From Streptomyces sp. NBC_00510 (GTDB lineage Bacteria > Actinomycetota > Actinomycetes > Streptomycetales > Streptomycetaceae), in NCBI GenBank assembly GCA_036013505.1, contig CP107851.1, positions 3,100,001 through 3,164,000 on the forward strand: a stretch of 64,000 nt of DNA, written 5' to 3'. Under the pieces are notes generated by a model. It was not told the origin of the DNA, searched no databases, and saw only the letters and a list, made by a program, of their open reading frames with translations. A program made the translations under genes and the position numbers. Positions 25,921 through 33,791 of this stretch are shown piece after piece; the stretch's first letter is position 1; every line of letters starts with the position of its first letter.

Positions 25921-27224
25921 CACCGATGACCACCGAGGGGGAGAATCCGCGGACGACGGCGCCACCGGCCGGGTCCGCCAGACGGGCCCTGGTCGGCCGG
26001 CTGTCCTGGGGACTGGCCGACCAGGCGGCCTCCAGCGTGAGCAACTTCGTGGTGGGCGTCTACGTCGCCCGCTCGCTGGGAGTGACCGCGTTCGGCGTGT
26101 TCAGCCTCGCCTGGGTGACGTACGGCGTGGTGCTCAACGTCTCCCGCGGGCTGGCCACCGATCCGCTCGTGGTGCGCTTCAGCGGCGTGCCGGAGGCGTC
26201 CTGGCGCGGGGCGGTGGCCCGGTCGACGGGTACCGCGCTCGGCGTCGGTGCGGCCATCGGCGCGGCGTGCCTGGTGGCCGGGCTCGGCCTCGGCGGCCGG
26301 GTGGGGCCCGCGTTCGCCGCCCTTGGTGTCGTGTTGCCGGGGCTGCTGCTCCAGGACGCCTGGCGGTTCTCGTTCTTCGCCGCCGGCACCGGGCGGAAGG
26401 CGTTCGTCAACGACGTCGTGTGGGGTGTCGCCCTCGTCCCGGCCATGGTGGTGGCGGCCCGTGCGGGCAGCGTGGCGGCCTTCGTGCTCGCCTGGGGCGC
26501 GTCCGCCACGGTGGCGGCCGGGTACGGCTACCTCCAGTCCGGCATCCGGCCCCGGCTGACCGAGGCGCGCGGGTGGCTCCGCGAGCAGCGCGACCTCGGC
26601 TACCGGTACCTGGTCGAGAACGTCAGCCTCAGCGGTGCGAGCCAGCTGCGGGCGTACGGGCTCGGCGCGATCGTCGGGGTGAGCGCGGTGGGTGCGGTGC
26701 GGGGCGCAGAGCTCCTGCTCGGCCCGTTCCTGGCGGTACTCATGGGGCTTTCGCTGGTCACCGTCCCGGAGGCGGCCCGGGTGCTACGGCGGGCCCCGCA
26801 CCGGCTCGGCACGTTCTGCCTCCTGCTGGGCGGGGGGCAGGCCGCCGCCGCTCTGCTCTGGGGCTCGGCGCTGCTGCTGATGCCCGGCCGGCTCGGCGAG
26901 CTGATGCTCGGCGGCGTCTGGCACTCCGCCTCGGAGCTCATCGTGCCGGTCACCCTCGGCGTCGCGGGCGCGGGCCTGGGCACCGGCGCGGCGGCCGGAC
27001 TGCGCGCGCTCGGCGCGGCCCGGCGCAGCCTGCGCTGCCAGCTGTTCGCCTCCGCCTGCTACGTCGGCGGCGGGCTCGGCGGGGCGGCCGCCGCCGGCAC
27101 GGTCGGCTCGGCCTGGGGCGTCGCCGCCGCGACCGTCAGCGGCTCGGCCGTGTGGTGGCTGCAACTGCGCTCCGCCCTGCGCGAGCACCACCGCGATCCC
27201 ATCCCCGAAGTGAGGACCTCATGA
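25917..27224 (+). CDS. Oligosaccharide flippase (Wzx-like)
   Basis: This 435-aa polytopic membrane protein has about twelve hydrophobic helices and almost no large loops. The N-terminus (LSWGLADQAASSVSNFVVGVYVARSLGVTAFGVFSLAW) is the typical first-helix region of the polysaccharide transporter/MOP flippase family. It should turn the finished lipid-linked unit to the outer face for Wzy. ATG 25917 overlaps the previous stop; ATG 25926 is an alternative. Together with the polymerase at 18369 and the initiating transferase at 3696 it defines a Wzx/Wzy-dependent pathway. The substrate is unknown. Confidence 0.8.
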   Translation: MTPMTTEGENPRTTAPPAGSARRALVGRLSWGLADQAASSVSNFVVGVYVARSLGVTAFGVFSLAWVTYGVVLNVSRGLATDPLVVRFSGVPEASWRGAVARSTGTALGVGAAIGAACLVAGLGLGGRVGPAFAALGVVLPGLLLQDAWRFSFFAAGTGRKAFVNDVVWGVALVPAMVVAARAGSVAAFVLAWGASATVAAGYGYLQSGIRPRLTEARGWLREQRDLGYRYLVENVSLSGASQLRAYGLGAIVGVSAVGAVRGAELLLGPFLAVLMGLSLVTVPEAARVLRRAPHRLGTFCLLLGGGQAAAALLWGSALLLMPGRLGELMLGGVWHSASELIVPVTLGVAGAGLGTGAAAGLRALGAARRSLRCQLFASACYVGGGLGGAAAAGTVGSAWGVAAATVSGSAVWWLQLRSALREHHRDPIPEVRTS

Positions 27225-28168
27225 CCGCCCAACCCAGGCTGAGCATAGGCCTGCCCGTGTACAACGGCGAGGAGTACCTGGCCGAGTCGCTCGACGCCCT
27301 GCTCGGCCAGACCTACGAGGACTTCGAGCTCGTCATCTCCGACAACGCCTCGACCGACGGAACCCAGGAGATCTGCCGCAAGTACGCCGCGCGGGACTCG
27401 CGCATCCGCTACCTCCGGCTGCCCCGGAACATCGGCGCCGCCCCGAACCACAATCACGTGTTCACCGAGTGCCGCGGCGAGCTGTTCAAGTGGGCCTCGC
27501 ACGACGACCTGTACGCCCGGGACCTGCTGCGGCGCTGCGTGGAGGCGCTGGACGAACGGCCGGACGTGATCCTCGCGCACGCCGACCAGGCGGTCATCGA
27601 CGCCGATGGCACGGTGAAGGTCCCGTACGAGTACACGCTCGCCACCGACTCGCCGCACGCGCCGGAGCGATTCCGCAGCATGCTGTTCGAGCCCGGCGGC
27701 GACGACTTCTACGGGGTGATGCGTGCCGACGTGCTGCGCCGGGTGAAGCCGCACGACAGCTACCACCACGCGGACCGCACGTTCGTCAGCGAGATCGGCC
27801 TGCACGGGCCCTTCCACCAGGTGCCGGAGCTGCTGTACTTCCGCCGCGACCACCCCACCCGCGCCGAGCGGGCGAACCCTTCCAAGCGCTCCCGGTGCGT
27901 CAACCTGGACCCGCGCCGGGCAGGCCTGCTGCACCCGACGCCCCGGCTGCTCGCCGAGTACGTCTGGGGCTTCGCCTCGGCGATCCGGCGCGCGCCGTTG
28001 TCCGCGGCCGACCGGCGTGCGTGCTACCGCCACCTGGCCGCATGGATGACCAGCCGGGTCCGGCCGGGCGCCGGCGAACGGGTCGAGGACCGCGCCCCGG
28101 TCGACCCGGGTCTGCTCACCGTCTCCGTCGACGCCCTCGTCGCCGGCCGTGAGGGGAGGCGGACATGA
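27221..28168 (+). CDS. Glycosyltransferase family 2
   Basis: This 315-aa GT-A enzyme begins with the canonical LSIGLPVYNGEEYLAESLDALLGQTYEDFELVISDNASTDGT fold. The metal-binding acidic motif is in WASHDDLYARDLL, and a variable acceptor part follows. There are no membrane helices, so it works at the cytoplasmic membrane face on a lipid carrier. It is the third glycosyltransferase of the operon; with the initiating transferase this implies a repeat unit of at least four sugars if each acts once. It overlaps both neighbours by 4 nt. Confidence 0.85.
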   Translation: MTAQPRLSIGLPVYNGEEYLAESLDALLGQTYEDFELVISDNASTDGTQEICRKYAARDSRIRYLRLPRNIGAAPNHNHVFTECRGELFKWASHDDLYARDLLRRCVEALDERPDVILAHADQAVIDADGTVKVPYEYTLATDSPHAPERFRSMLFEPGGDDFYGVMRADVLRRVKPHDSYHHADRTFVSEIGLHGPFHQVPELLYFRRDHPTRAERANPSKRSRCVNLDPRRAGLLHPTPRLLAEYVWGFASAIRRAPLSAADRRACYRHLAAWMTSRVRPGAGERVEDRAPVDPGLLTVSVDALVAGREGRRT

Positions 28169-29415
28169 CGGCCGCGGCCGGGGCCCCGGTGCGCGTCGGG
28201 GTGTTCGGCCTGCTCGGCTCGGGCAACCTCGGCAACGACGGATCGCTCGAGGCCGTGCTCGGGTACCTCCGCGCCGAACACCCGGAGGCGGTCGTGGACG
28301 CGCTGTGCGGCGGACCCGAGGCCGTGACGACCCGGTTCGGGATCCCCGCGACGCGGCTGCACTGGTACCGCGGGGAGTACCGGACCGCCTCGCGTGCGGG
28401 CGCGGTAGCGGGGAAGGGCCTGGGCAAACTCGTCGACGTCTTCCGCACCGCCGCCTGGGTACGCCGGCACGACGTGGTGATCGTCCCGGGCATGGGCGTC
28501 CTGGAGGCCACGTTGCCGCTGCGGCCGTGGGGCTTCCCGTACTCGCTGTTCCTGCTCTGCGCCAGTGGCCGGCTGCTGCGCACCCGGGTGGCGCTGGTCA
28601 GCGTCGGCGCCGCGACGATCGGCGACCGGCCGACGCGGGCCCTGGTGCGCTGGTCGGCGCGGCTGGCCGCCTACCGGTCGTACCGGGACGCGCAGTCCCG
28701 CGACGCGATGCGGGCGATGGGCGTGGACACCGCGCGCGACGAGGTCTACCCGGACCTCGCGTTCGCCCTGCCGACGCCACAGTCGGGCGGACCCGACAAG
28801 CTCTCAGTCCCGTCGGCGCCGCAGGGCCCGGTCTGCGTCGGCGTCATGGACTTCCACGGCGGCAACGACGATCGTGCCCGGGCCGATGAGATACACCGGC
28901 GCTACCTCGACGGGACGATCCGGTTCGTCCGCGCGCTGGTCGAGGAGGACCGGGCCGTCCGGCTGCTCACCGGTGACGAGTGCGACACGTCGGTGGTCGC
29001 CGCGATCCTCGACGCGGTGGACTCGCCGCTGGTCACCGCCGCCGAGCCGTCCTCACTGGCCGACCTGATGAAGGAGATGGCGACTGCCGACGCCGTGGTG
29101 GCGGTCCGCTACCACAACCTGATCTGCGCGCTGAAGACCGGTACGCCGGTGCTCGCCCTCAGCTACGCGGCGAAGAGTGACGCGCTCATGGCGGAGATGG
29201 GCCTCGGCGCGTACTGCCACCCGGCGCGCGAGGTCGACGCCGACCGGCTGCTCGAACAGTTCCGTGCGCTGGAGAAGCGTTCGGCCGAGCTGCGGCGGAC
29301 CCTCACCGAGCGGAACCTGGCCGCCGCCCTGCGACTCCAGCACCAGTTCCACTCCTTGACCGCGGCCCTGTTCCCTGCGGCCGACCACGCCCACACCTCG
29401 CGGAAGGCCCCATGA
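28165..29415 (+). CDS. Polysaccharide pyruvyl transferase family protein
   Basis: This 416-aa protein fits the PS_pyruv_trans/WcaK family, GT-B-like enzymes that transfer pyruvate from phosphoenolpyruvate to sugar hydroxyls as a ketal. The start VGVFGLLGSGNLGNDGSLEAVLGYL and the late motif VVAVRYHNLICALKTGTPVLALSY with its conserved Arg-x-His are the family marks. Pyruvate ketals give the polymer negative charge. Some members of this fold have other roles, so the activity is probable, not certain. It is coupled to the GT2 gene before it and to the RmlC-like gene after it by 4-nt overlaps. Confidence 0.75.
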   Translation: MTAAAGAPVRVGVFGLLGSGNLGNDGSLEAVLGYLRAEHPEAVVDALCGGPEAVTTRFGIPATRLHWYRGEYRTASRAGAVAGKGLGKLVDVFRTAAWVRRHDVVIVPGMGVLEATLPLRPWGFPYSLFLLCASGRLLRTRVALVSVGAATIGDRPTRALVRWSARLAAYRSYRDAQSRDAMRAMGVDTARDEVYPDLAFALPTPQSGGPDKLSVPSAPQGPVCVGVMDFHGGNDDRARADEIHRRYLDGTIRFVRALVEEDRAVRLLTGDECDTSVVAAILDAVDSPLVTAAEPSSLADLMKEMATADAVVAVRYHNLICALKTGTPVLALSYAAKSDALMAEMGLGAYCHPAREVDADRLLEQFRALEKRSAELRRTLTERNLAAALRLQHQFHSLTAALFPAADHAHTSRKAP

Positions 29416-29963
29416 AGGCGACCCAAGTCCCGGAGATCACCGGCGCGTACCTCTTCGAACCGACGCCGTACGCCGACGAACGCGGCTTCTTCTGCCGCAC
29501 CTTCGACGCCGACGTGGTCCGCTCGGTGGGCCTCGACCCGGACGCCTTCATCCAGGACAGCCTGTCCCGCTCGGTCCGGGGCGTACTGCGCGGCCTGCAC
29601 CTGCGCTCCGGCGCCGGCGAGGCCAAGCTGGTGCGGTGCTCGTACGGGAGGATCTTCGACGTCGTCGTGGACCTGCGGCCGGACTCGCCGACGTACCGCA
29701 ACCGGGCCACCTTCGAGCTGTCCGGCGAGACGCAGGTGACCCTGTACATCCCGGCGGGGTGCGCGCACGGCTTCCAGGCGCTGACCGACACCGCCGACAC
29801 CTCGTACAGGATCGACCGCCCGCACGATCCGGCCGAGGACGTGACGATCGCCTTCGACGACCCGGAGCTCGCCATCGCCTGGCCGCTGCCGGTCACATCG
29901 ATGTCCCAGCGGGACCGGGAGGCGCCGAGCCTCGCCGAGGTCCTCAAGCACCAGGAAGGTTGA
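29412..29963 (+). CDS. dTDP-4-dehydrorhamnose 3,5-epimerase-like (RmlC family)
   Basis: This 183-aa cupin matches RmlC in length and motifs: the FEP.PYADERGFFCRTF start, the SRSVRGVLRGLHL active-site His strand, KLVRCSYGRIFDVVVDLR, and YIPAGCAHGFQAL. RmlC proteins epimerise C3 and/or C5 of 4-keto-6-deoxy-hexose nucleotides. No rmlA, rmlB or rmlD is in the window, so the substrate probably comes from the cassette here (CDP- or NDP-4-keto sugar) or from genes elsewhere. A 4-nt overlap links it to the pyruvyl transferase gene, and 7 nt separate it from the aminotransferase. Confidence 0.8.
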   Translation: MKATQVPEITGAYLFEPTPYADERGFFCRTFDADVVRSVGLDPDAFIQDSLSRSVRGVLRGLHLRSGAGEAKLVRCSYGRIFDVVVDLRPDSPTYRNRATFELSGETQVTLYIPAGCAHGFQALTDTADTSYRIDRPHDPAEDVTIAFDDPELAIAWPLPVTSMSQRDREAPSLAEVLKHQEG

Positions 29964-29970
29964 GGTCGGC

Positions 29971-31305
29971 GTGTACACCGAAGACACCGAAGAGTTGCTC
30001 CTGCCCCGGTCGCGGATGGCAAACGAGCGGCTGCACGCCATGATCCCCGGGGGTGCGCACACCTACGCCAAGGGCGACGACCAGTACCCCGAGAACCTGG
30101 CCCCGGTCATCAGCCACGGCCACGGTGCCCACGTGTGGGACGTCGACGGCAACCGCTACGTCGAGTACGGCTCCGGCCTGCGGTCGGTCAGCCTCGGTCA
30201 CGCCCACCCACGTGTGGTCGAGGCCGTGCGGCGGGAACTCGACCGCGGCAGCAACTTCGTCCGGCCGTCCATCGTGGAGGTCGAAGCCGCGGAACGCTTC
30301 CTGGCCACGGTGCCGACCGCCGAGATGGTGAAGTTCGCGAAGAACGGCTCCGACGCCACCACCGCCGCGGTGCGCCTCGCCCGCGCCGCCACCGGACGCC
30401 CGCGGGTGGCCCTCTGCGCCGACCATCCCTTCTTCTCCGTCGACGACTGGTTCATCGGCACCACGCCGATGTCCGCCGGTGTTCCGGCGGCGTCCAACGA
30501 GCTCACCGTGGCGTTCCCTTACGGGGACCTGGCCGCCACGGAGGAGCTGCTCACCCGGTACCGGGACGAGGTCGCCTGTCTGATCCTCGAACCCGCCACC
30601 CACACCGAGCCGCCGCCGGGGTACCTCGCCGGCCTGCGCGAGCTGGCCGACCGGCATGGCTGCGTACTGATCTTCGATGAGATGATCACCGGCTTCCGCT
30701 GGTCGGAGGCGGGCGCCCAGGGCCTGTACGGCGTCGTCCCCGACCTCTCCACGTTCGGCAAGGCGCTGGGCAACGGATTCGCCGTCTCCGCGCTGGCCGG
30801 GCGCCGCGATCTGATGGAGCGGGGCGGGCTGCGGCACTCCGGCGACCGGGTGTTCCTGCTGTCCACCACGCACGGTGCGGAAACGCACTCCCTGGCAGCC
30901 GCGATGGCCGTGCTCACCACCTACGTCGAAGAGGGCGTCACCGCGCGGCTGCACACCCTGGGCGAGCGGTTGGCCGCGGGTGTCCGCGACGCCGCGGCCG
31001 CCATGGGCGTCGGCGACCACATCGTCGTCCGGGGCCGGCCCAGCAACCTGGTCTTCGCCACCCTCGACGAGAACCTGCAGCCCTCGCAGGAGTACCGCAC
31101 CCTGTTCCTGCACCGGCTCCTCGCCGGCGGGGTGCTGGCCCCGTCGTTCGTGGTGAGCAGCGCGCTCAGCGACGCCGACATCGATCACACCGTCGACGTG
31201 GTGGCCCGGGCATGCGCGGTGTACAGGAAGGCACTGGACGCCGCCGACCCCACCCCCTGGCTGACCGGACGACCGGTGAAACCCGTGTTCCGCCGCCTGG
31301 CGTGA
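29971..31305 (+). CDS. Class III aminotransferase, glutamate-1-semialdehyde aminomutase-like
   Basis: This 444-aa PLP enzyme looks like HemL (RSRMANERLHAMIPGGAHTYAKG, WDVDGNRYVEYGSG, LIFDEMITGFRW, PLP-lysine region STFGKALGNGF). The substrate loop differs from true HemL and the gene stands at the end of a sugar cassette. I therefore infer transamination of a keto-sugar or of a small acyl substituent rather than tetrapyrrole synthesis. GTG 29971 gives the family-like N-terminus. It is the last gene of the operon and meets the PAP2 gene head-on only 7 nt later, so transcripts of the two strands probably run into each other. Confidence 0.8.
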   Translation: MYTEDTEELLLPRSRMANERLHAMIPGGAHTYAKGDDQYPENLAPVISHGHGAHVWDVDGNRYVEYGSGLRSVSLGHAHPRVVEAVRRELDRGSNFVRPSIVEVEAAERFLATVPTAEMVKFAKNGSDATTAAVRLARAATGRPRVALCADHPFFSVDDWFIGTTPMSAGVPAASNELTVAFPYGDLAATEELLTRYRDEVACLILEPATHTEPPPGYLAGLRELADRHGCVLIFDEMITGFRWSEAGAQGLYGVVPDLSTFGKALGNGFAVSALAGRRDLMERGGLRHSGDRVFLLSTTHGAETHSLAAAMAVLTTYVEEGVTARLHTLGERLAAGVRDAAAAMGVGDHIVVRGRPSNLVFATLDENLQPSQEYRTLFLHRLLAGGVLAPSFVVSSALSDADIDHTVDVVARACAVYRKALDAADPTPWLTGRPVKPVFRRLA

Positions 31306-31312
31306 CGGGGCG

Positions 31313-32017
31313 TCAGTGACGCTCCAGCCGACCGGCGTCGGCCATCTCACCGGCCGTCCCATCGGCCGTCCCGTCGACCAGCCGGTCGGCCATCCGGTCG
31401 ACCAGCCAGGCGGTCGCCGGTACCACGGCCAGCGCGGTGCACCCACCGCCGAGGGCGTCGGTCGGGTAGTGCGCGCCCAGGGCGACCTGCGCCCAGCCCA
31501 TGGCGGCGCCGGCAACCAGCGCCGCGGCGAGCACGAGTGACGTGCCGGCCGTCCTGCCGAGGCGGAGCCGGTCGGCGGCGAGCAGCGCCACCACGAGGGC
31601 GAGCGCGGTGGCGAAGGCGGTGTGCCCGCTCGGATAGGACAGGTTCGCGCCGTGGATGGTGCGTCCCACCACGGACTTGAGCAGCGTCGTCGTCCCCACG
31701 GTCAGGCCGGCGCCGGCGACGACGAGCACCGCCGCGCGAGGACGCCGAAGCAGCAGGCAGCCCGTCACGGTGGCCACGAGCAGCATCACCGCTCCCTTGG
31801 GCTCGCCCAAGAAGTCCGTGGCCAGAGCGACGTTCCGCCACGACTCCTGCACACCGTCCACGGCCGCCGAGATCCGCGCGTCCACCCTGCCGGGCTCGCT
31901 GTCGCCCGCATACAGGACCCCGAGCACGAGGACCATCAGCGCGGCGAGGGCCGCGATCGGCCCGAGCCACCCACGCAGCGAAGGAGGCAGCACCGCGGGC
32001 CCCGTCCGGCGGGTCAC
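31313..32017 (-). CDS. PAP2-family (phosphatidic acid phosphatase type 2) membrane phosphatase
   Basis: This 234-aa protein has about six membrane helices and the PAP2 motifs KSVVGRTIHG (KxxxxxxRP-like, motif 1), YPSGHT (motif 2) and SR-H region AQVALGAHYPTDALGGG (motif 3). Such enzymes remove phosphate from lipid phosphates, often undecaprenyl pyrophosphate. Its place at the end of the polysaccharide operon suggests recycling of the lipid carrier. The start is uncertain: GTG 32017 has a weak GGTGGG upstream, while GTG 32065 and TTG 32170 would lengthen a charged N-terminus; none has a clear ribosome-binding site. Confidence 0.8.
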   Translation of the reverse strand: MTRRTGPAVLPPSLRGWLGPIAALAALMVLVLGVLYAGDSEPGRVDARISAAVDGVQESWRNVALATDFLGEPKGAVMLLVATVTGCLLLRRPRAAVLVVAGAGLTVGTTTLLKSVVGRTIHGANLSYPSGHTAFATALALVVALLAADRLRLGRTAGTSLVLAAALVAGAAMGWAQVALGAHYPTDALGGGCTALAVVPATAWLVDRMADRLVDGTADGTAGEMADAGRLERH

Positions 32018-32361
32018 GGGCCCACCGCGTCCGGCCGATGGCACGGCCGGGATCGTCAGTCGCACGGACTGCGCACGGCTCGACCGGGCACGATGACCAA
32101 CACGTCGAGCGTGAACGGAGCCGGGCCGACTTCCGGGCCCGCTCCGGCCTTCGGCTCCTGCCGGCGCCAACTCCCCACCAACGACCCCCCGTCGTGTCCG
32201 GCGTGGCCCCCGCGGGAGCCATCAGCCCGTGCGGCCCACCCTAACCAACAACGCGGTCGCGGCAAACCGCCGTCGGAGCGTCCGCGGGTCAACACTTGGC
32301 GAACTTCGGATTGGTGTCACCCTCCTGCGGGCCCCGACGTGGGCCGGGGCACGTTGTGGGC
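32018..32361. other. Intergenic region, nothing recognised
   Basis: This 344-nt stretch between the PAP2 start and the methyltransferase stop holds no convincing gene. Part of it may be the PAP2 N-terminus if an earlier start is used. A short GC hairpin near 32330-32355 could end the methyltransferase transcript, but it is imperfect. Confidence 0.4.
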
Positions 32362-33714
32362 TCAGACGGCCTCTCGCACCGGTTCGAGGATGGCCACGCA
32401 CTCCACGTGGTGCGTCATCGGGAAGAGGTCGAACGCACGCATACGCCGCGGGGCGTACCCGGCCGCGGCGAAGTAGCCGAGGTCGCGGGCGAGGGCGGCG
32501 GGGTCGCAGGCGACGTAGGCGATGCGGCGGGGGCCGAGGGAGGCGACGTGCTCCACGGTGGCGCGGCCGGCGCCGGTGCGGGGCGGGTCGAGGACGACGA
32601 GGTCGGCCTCGGTGATCCCGGTGCGCGGCAGTACGGACTCGACCTTGCCCTGCTCGATGCGGACGCGGTCGAAGTCGGCCAGGTTGTGCCGGGCGTCCTC
32701 CACGGCGCGCTTGCCGGACTCGATGCCGAGCACCGCGCCGGTCTCGCCGACCCGCTCGGCGAGGGCGCCCGCGAACAGGCCCACGCCGCAGTAGAGGTCC
32801 AGGGCGGTCTCGCCCTTGCGCGGCATGAGGCCCTGCATGACGGCCTCGACCAGGAGCCCGGGGGCCTGCGGGTGGACCTGCCAGAAGCCGCCGGAGCCGA
32901 CGCGCCAGGTGCGGTCGATCGCGCGCTCGCGCACGAAGCCGCGGCCGTGCACGCGGTGGACGCCGTCCTGCTCGTCGACGCGCAGGACGGAGACGGGACG
33001 GTCCAGCTCGACCAGGGGGAGCCGGCCGCCGGGGCGCGGGGTGAGGATCACCTGGCGGTCGGAGGAGCCGGTGGCGGCGATGGCCTCGACCGAGGCGATG
33101 CCGGACCAGTCGCGGGACTCCACGCCCAGCTCGCGGACGCCGGGGGCGGCGATCAGGCAGCGGTCGATGCGCTCGACCTCGTGCGAGCGGTGGCGGCGCA
33201 GCCCCGCGTGGCCCTCGGCGTCGACCGCGTACTGGACGCGGGTGCGCCAGGCCGGGACCTCACCCTTGGCGACCTTGTCGCCCGGGGCGGGCTCCACGGT
33301 GCCGTCCCAGCCGGCCTCCTCGGGGGTGAGGTGGGCGAGCCGCTGCAGCTGCTCGGTGATCACCTGCACCTTGAGCCGCCGCTGCGCGCCGGGGGCCGCG
33401 TGCTGCCAGTCGCAGCCGCCGCACTTGCCGGGGCCGGAGAACGGGCAGGGCGCCTCCACACGGTCCGGGGAGGCCTCCAGGACCTCCACGGCGTCGGCGC
33501 GCAGGAAGCGCGAGTCCGGGCCGCCCTCGGTGATCTCGGCGATGACCCGCTCGCCGGGGAGCGTGTGCCGGACGAAGATCACCTGCGGCCGGTCGTGGCC
33601 CGGCAGGACCGTCCTCGCGATGCAGTGGCCGCCGTGCGCCACCGGGCCGACCTCGACCTCGTAGCGCTCGCCGACGAGGGCGTCGGCCTCAGGGGCCTTC
33701 GTACGGTGCTGCAT
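32362..33714 (-). CDS. TrmA/RlmD-family RNA (uracil-5-)-methyltransferase
   Basis: This 450-aa enzyme has an N-terminal TRAM (OB-fold) domain (residues 12-70). An iron-sulphur cysteine set follows (CPFSGPGKCGGC plus the later IDRC), then a SAM methyltransferase domain with DLYCGVGLFAGAL, VVLDPPRTGAG and the nucleophile region YVACDPAALARDL. It should place a 5-methyl group on a uridine in rRNA or tRNA. Mycobacteria carry an equivalent gene (Rv2689c) in the same neighbourhood beside an APC transporter and ceoBC. It lies 77 nt downstream of the KimA-like gene, probably in one transcript. Confidence 0.85.
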   Translation of the reverse strand: MQHRTKAPEADALVGERYEVEVGPVAHGGHCIARTVLPGHDRPQVIFVRHTLPGERVIAEITEGGPDSRFLRADAVEVLEASPDRVEAPCPFSGPGKCGGCDWQHAAPGAQRRLKVQVITEQLQRLAHLTPEEAGWDGTVEPAPGDKVAKGEVPAWRTRVQYAVDAEGHAGLRRHRSHEVERIDRCLIAAPGVRELGVESRDWSGIASVEAIAATGSSDRQVILTPRPGGRLPLVELDRPVSVLRVDEQDGVHRVHGRGFVRERAIDRTWRVGSGGFWQVHPQAPGLLVEAVMQGLMPRKGETALDLYCGVGLFAGALAERVGETGAVLGIESGKRAVEDARHNLADFDRVRIEQGKVESVLPRTGITEADLVVLDPPRTGAGRATVEHVASLGPRRIAYVACDPAALARDLGYFAAAGYAPRRMRAFDLFPMTHHVECVAILEPVREAV

Positions 33715-33791
33715 GACGGAACAGGCTCCTGGGGGCAGGGGGCGGGGAAGGACGGCAGCTCACCAGTCTACGGCCCGCCGCCGCCCCGGGT

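Noticed and set aside
3696..31305. Secondary-metabolite (antibiotic) gene cluster because of the TylC3-like methyltransferase and RmlC
   Set aside because: No polyketide, peptide or terpene synthase, no resistance or pathway regulator; Wzx, Wzy, Wzz-like and the initiating transferase show a polysaccharide locus.
29971..31305. hemL (glutamate-1-semialdehyde aminomutase of haem synthesis)
   Set aside because: Although HemL-like, it is the last gene of the sugar operon, far from other early haem genes, and its substrate loop differs; sugar-related transamination is more likely.
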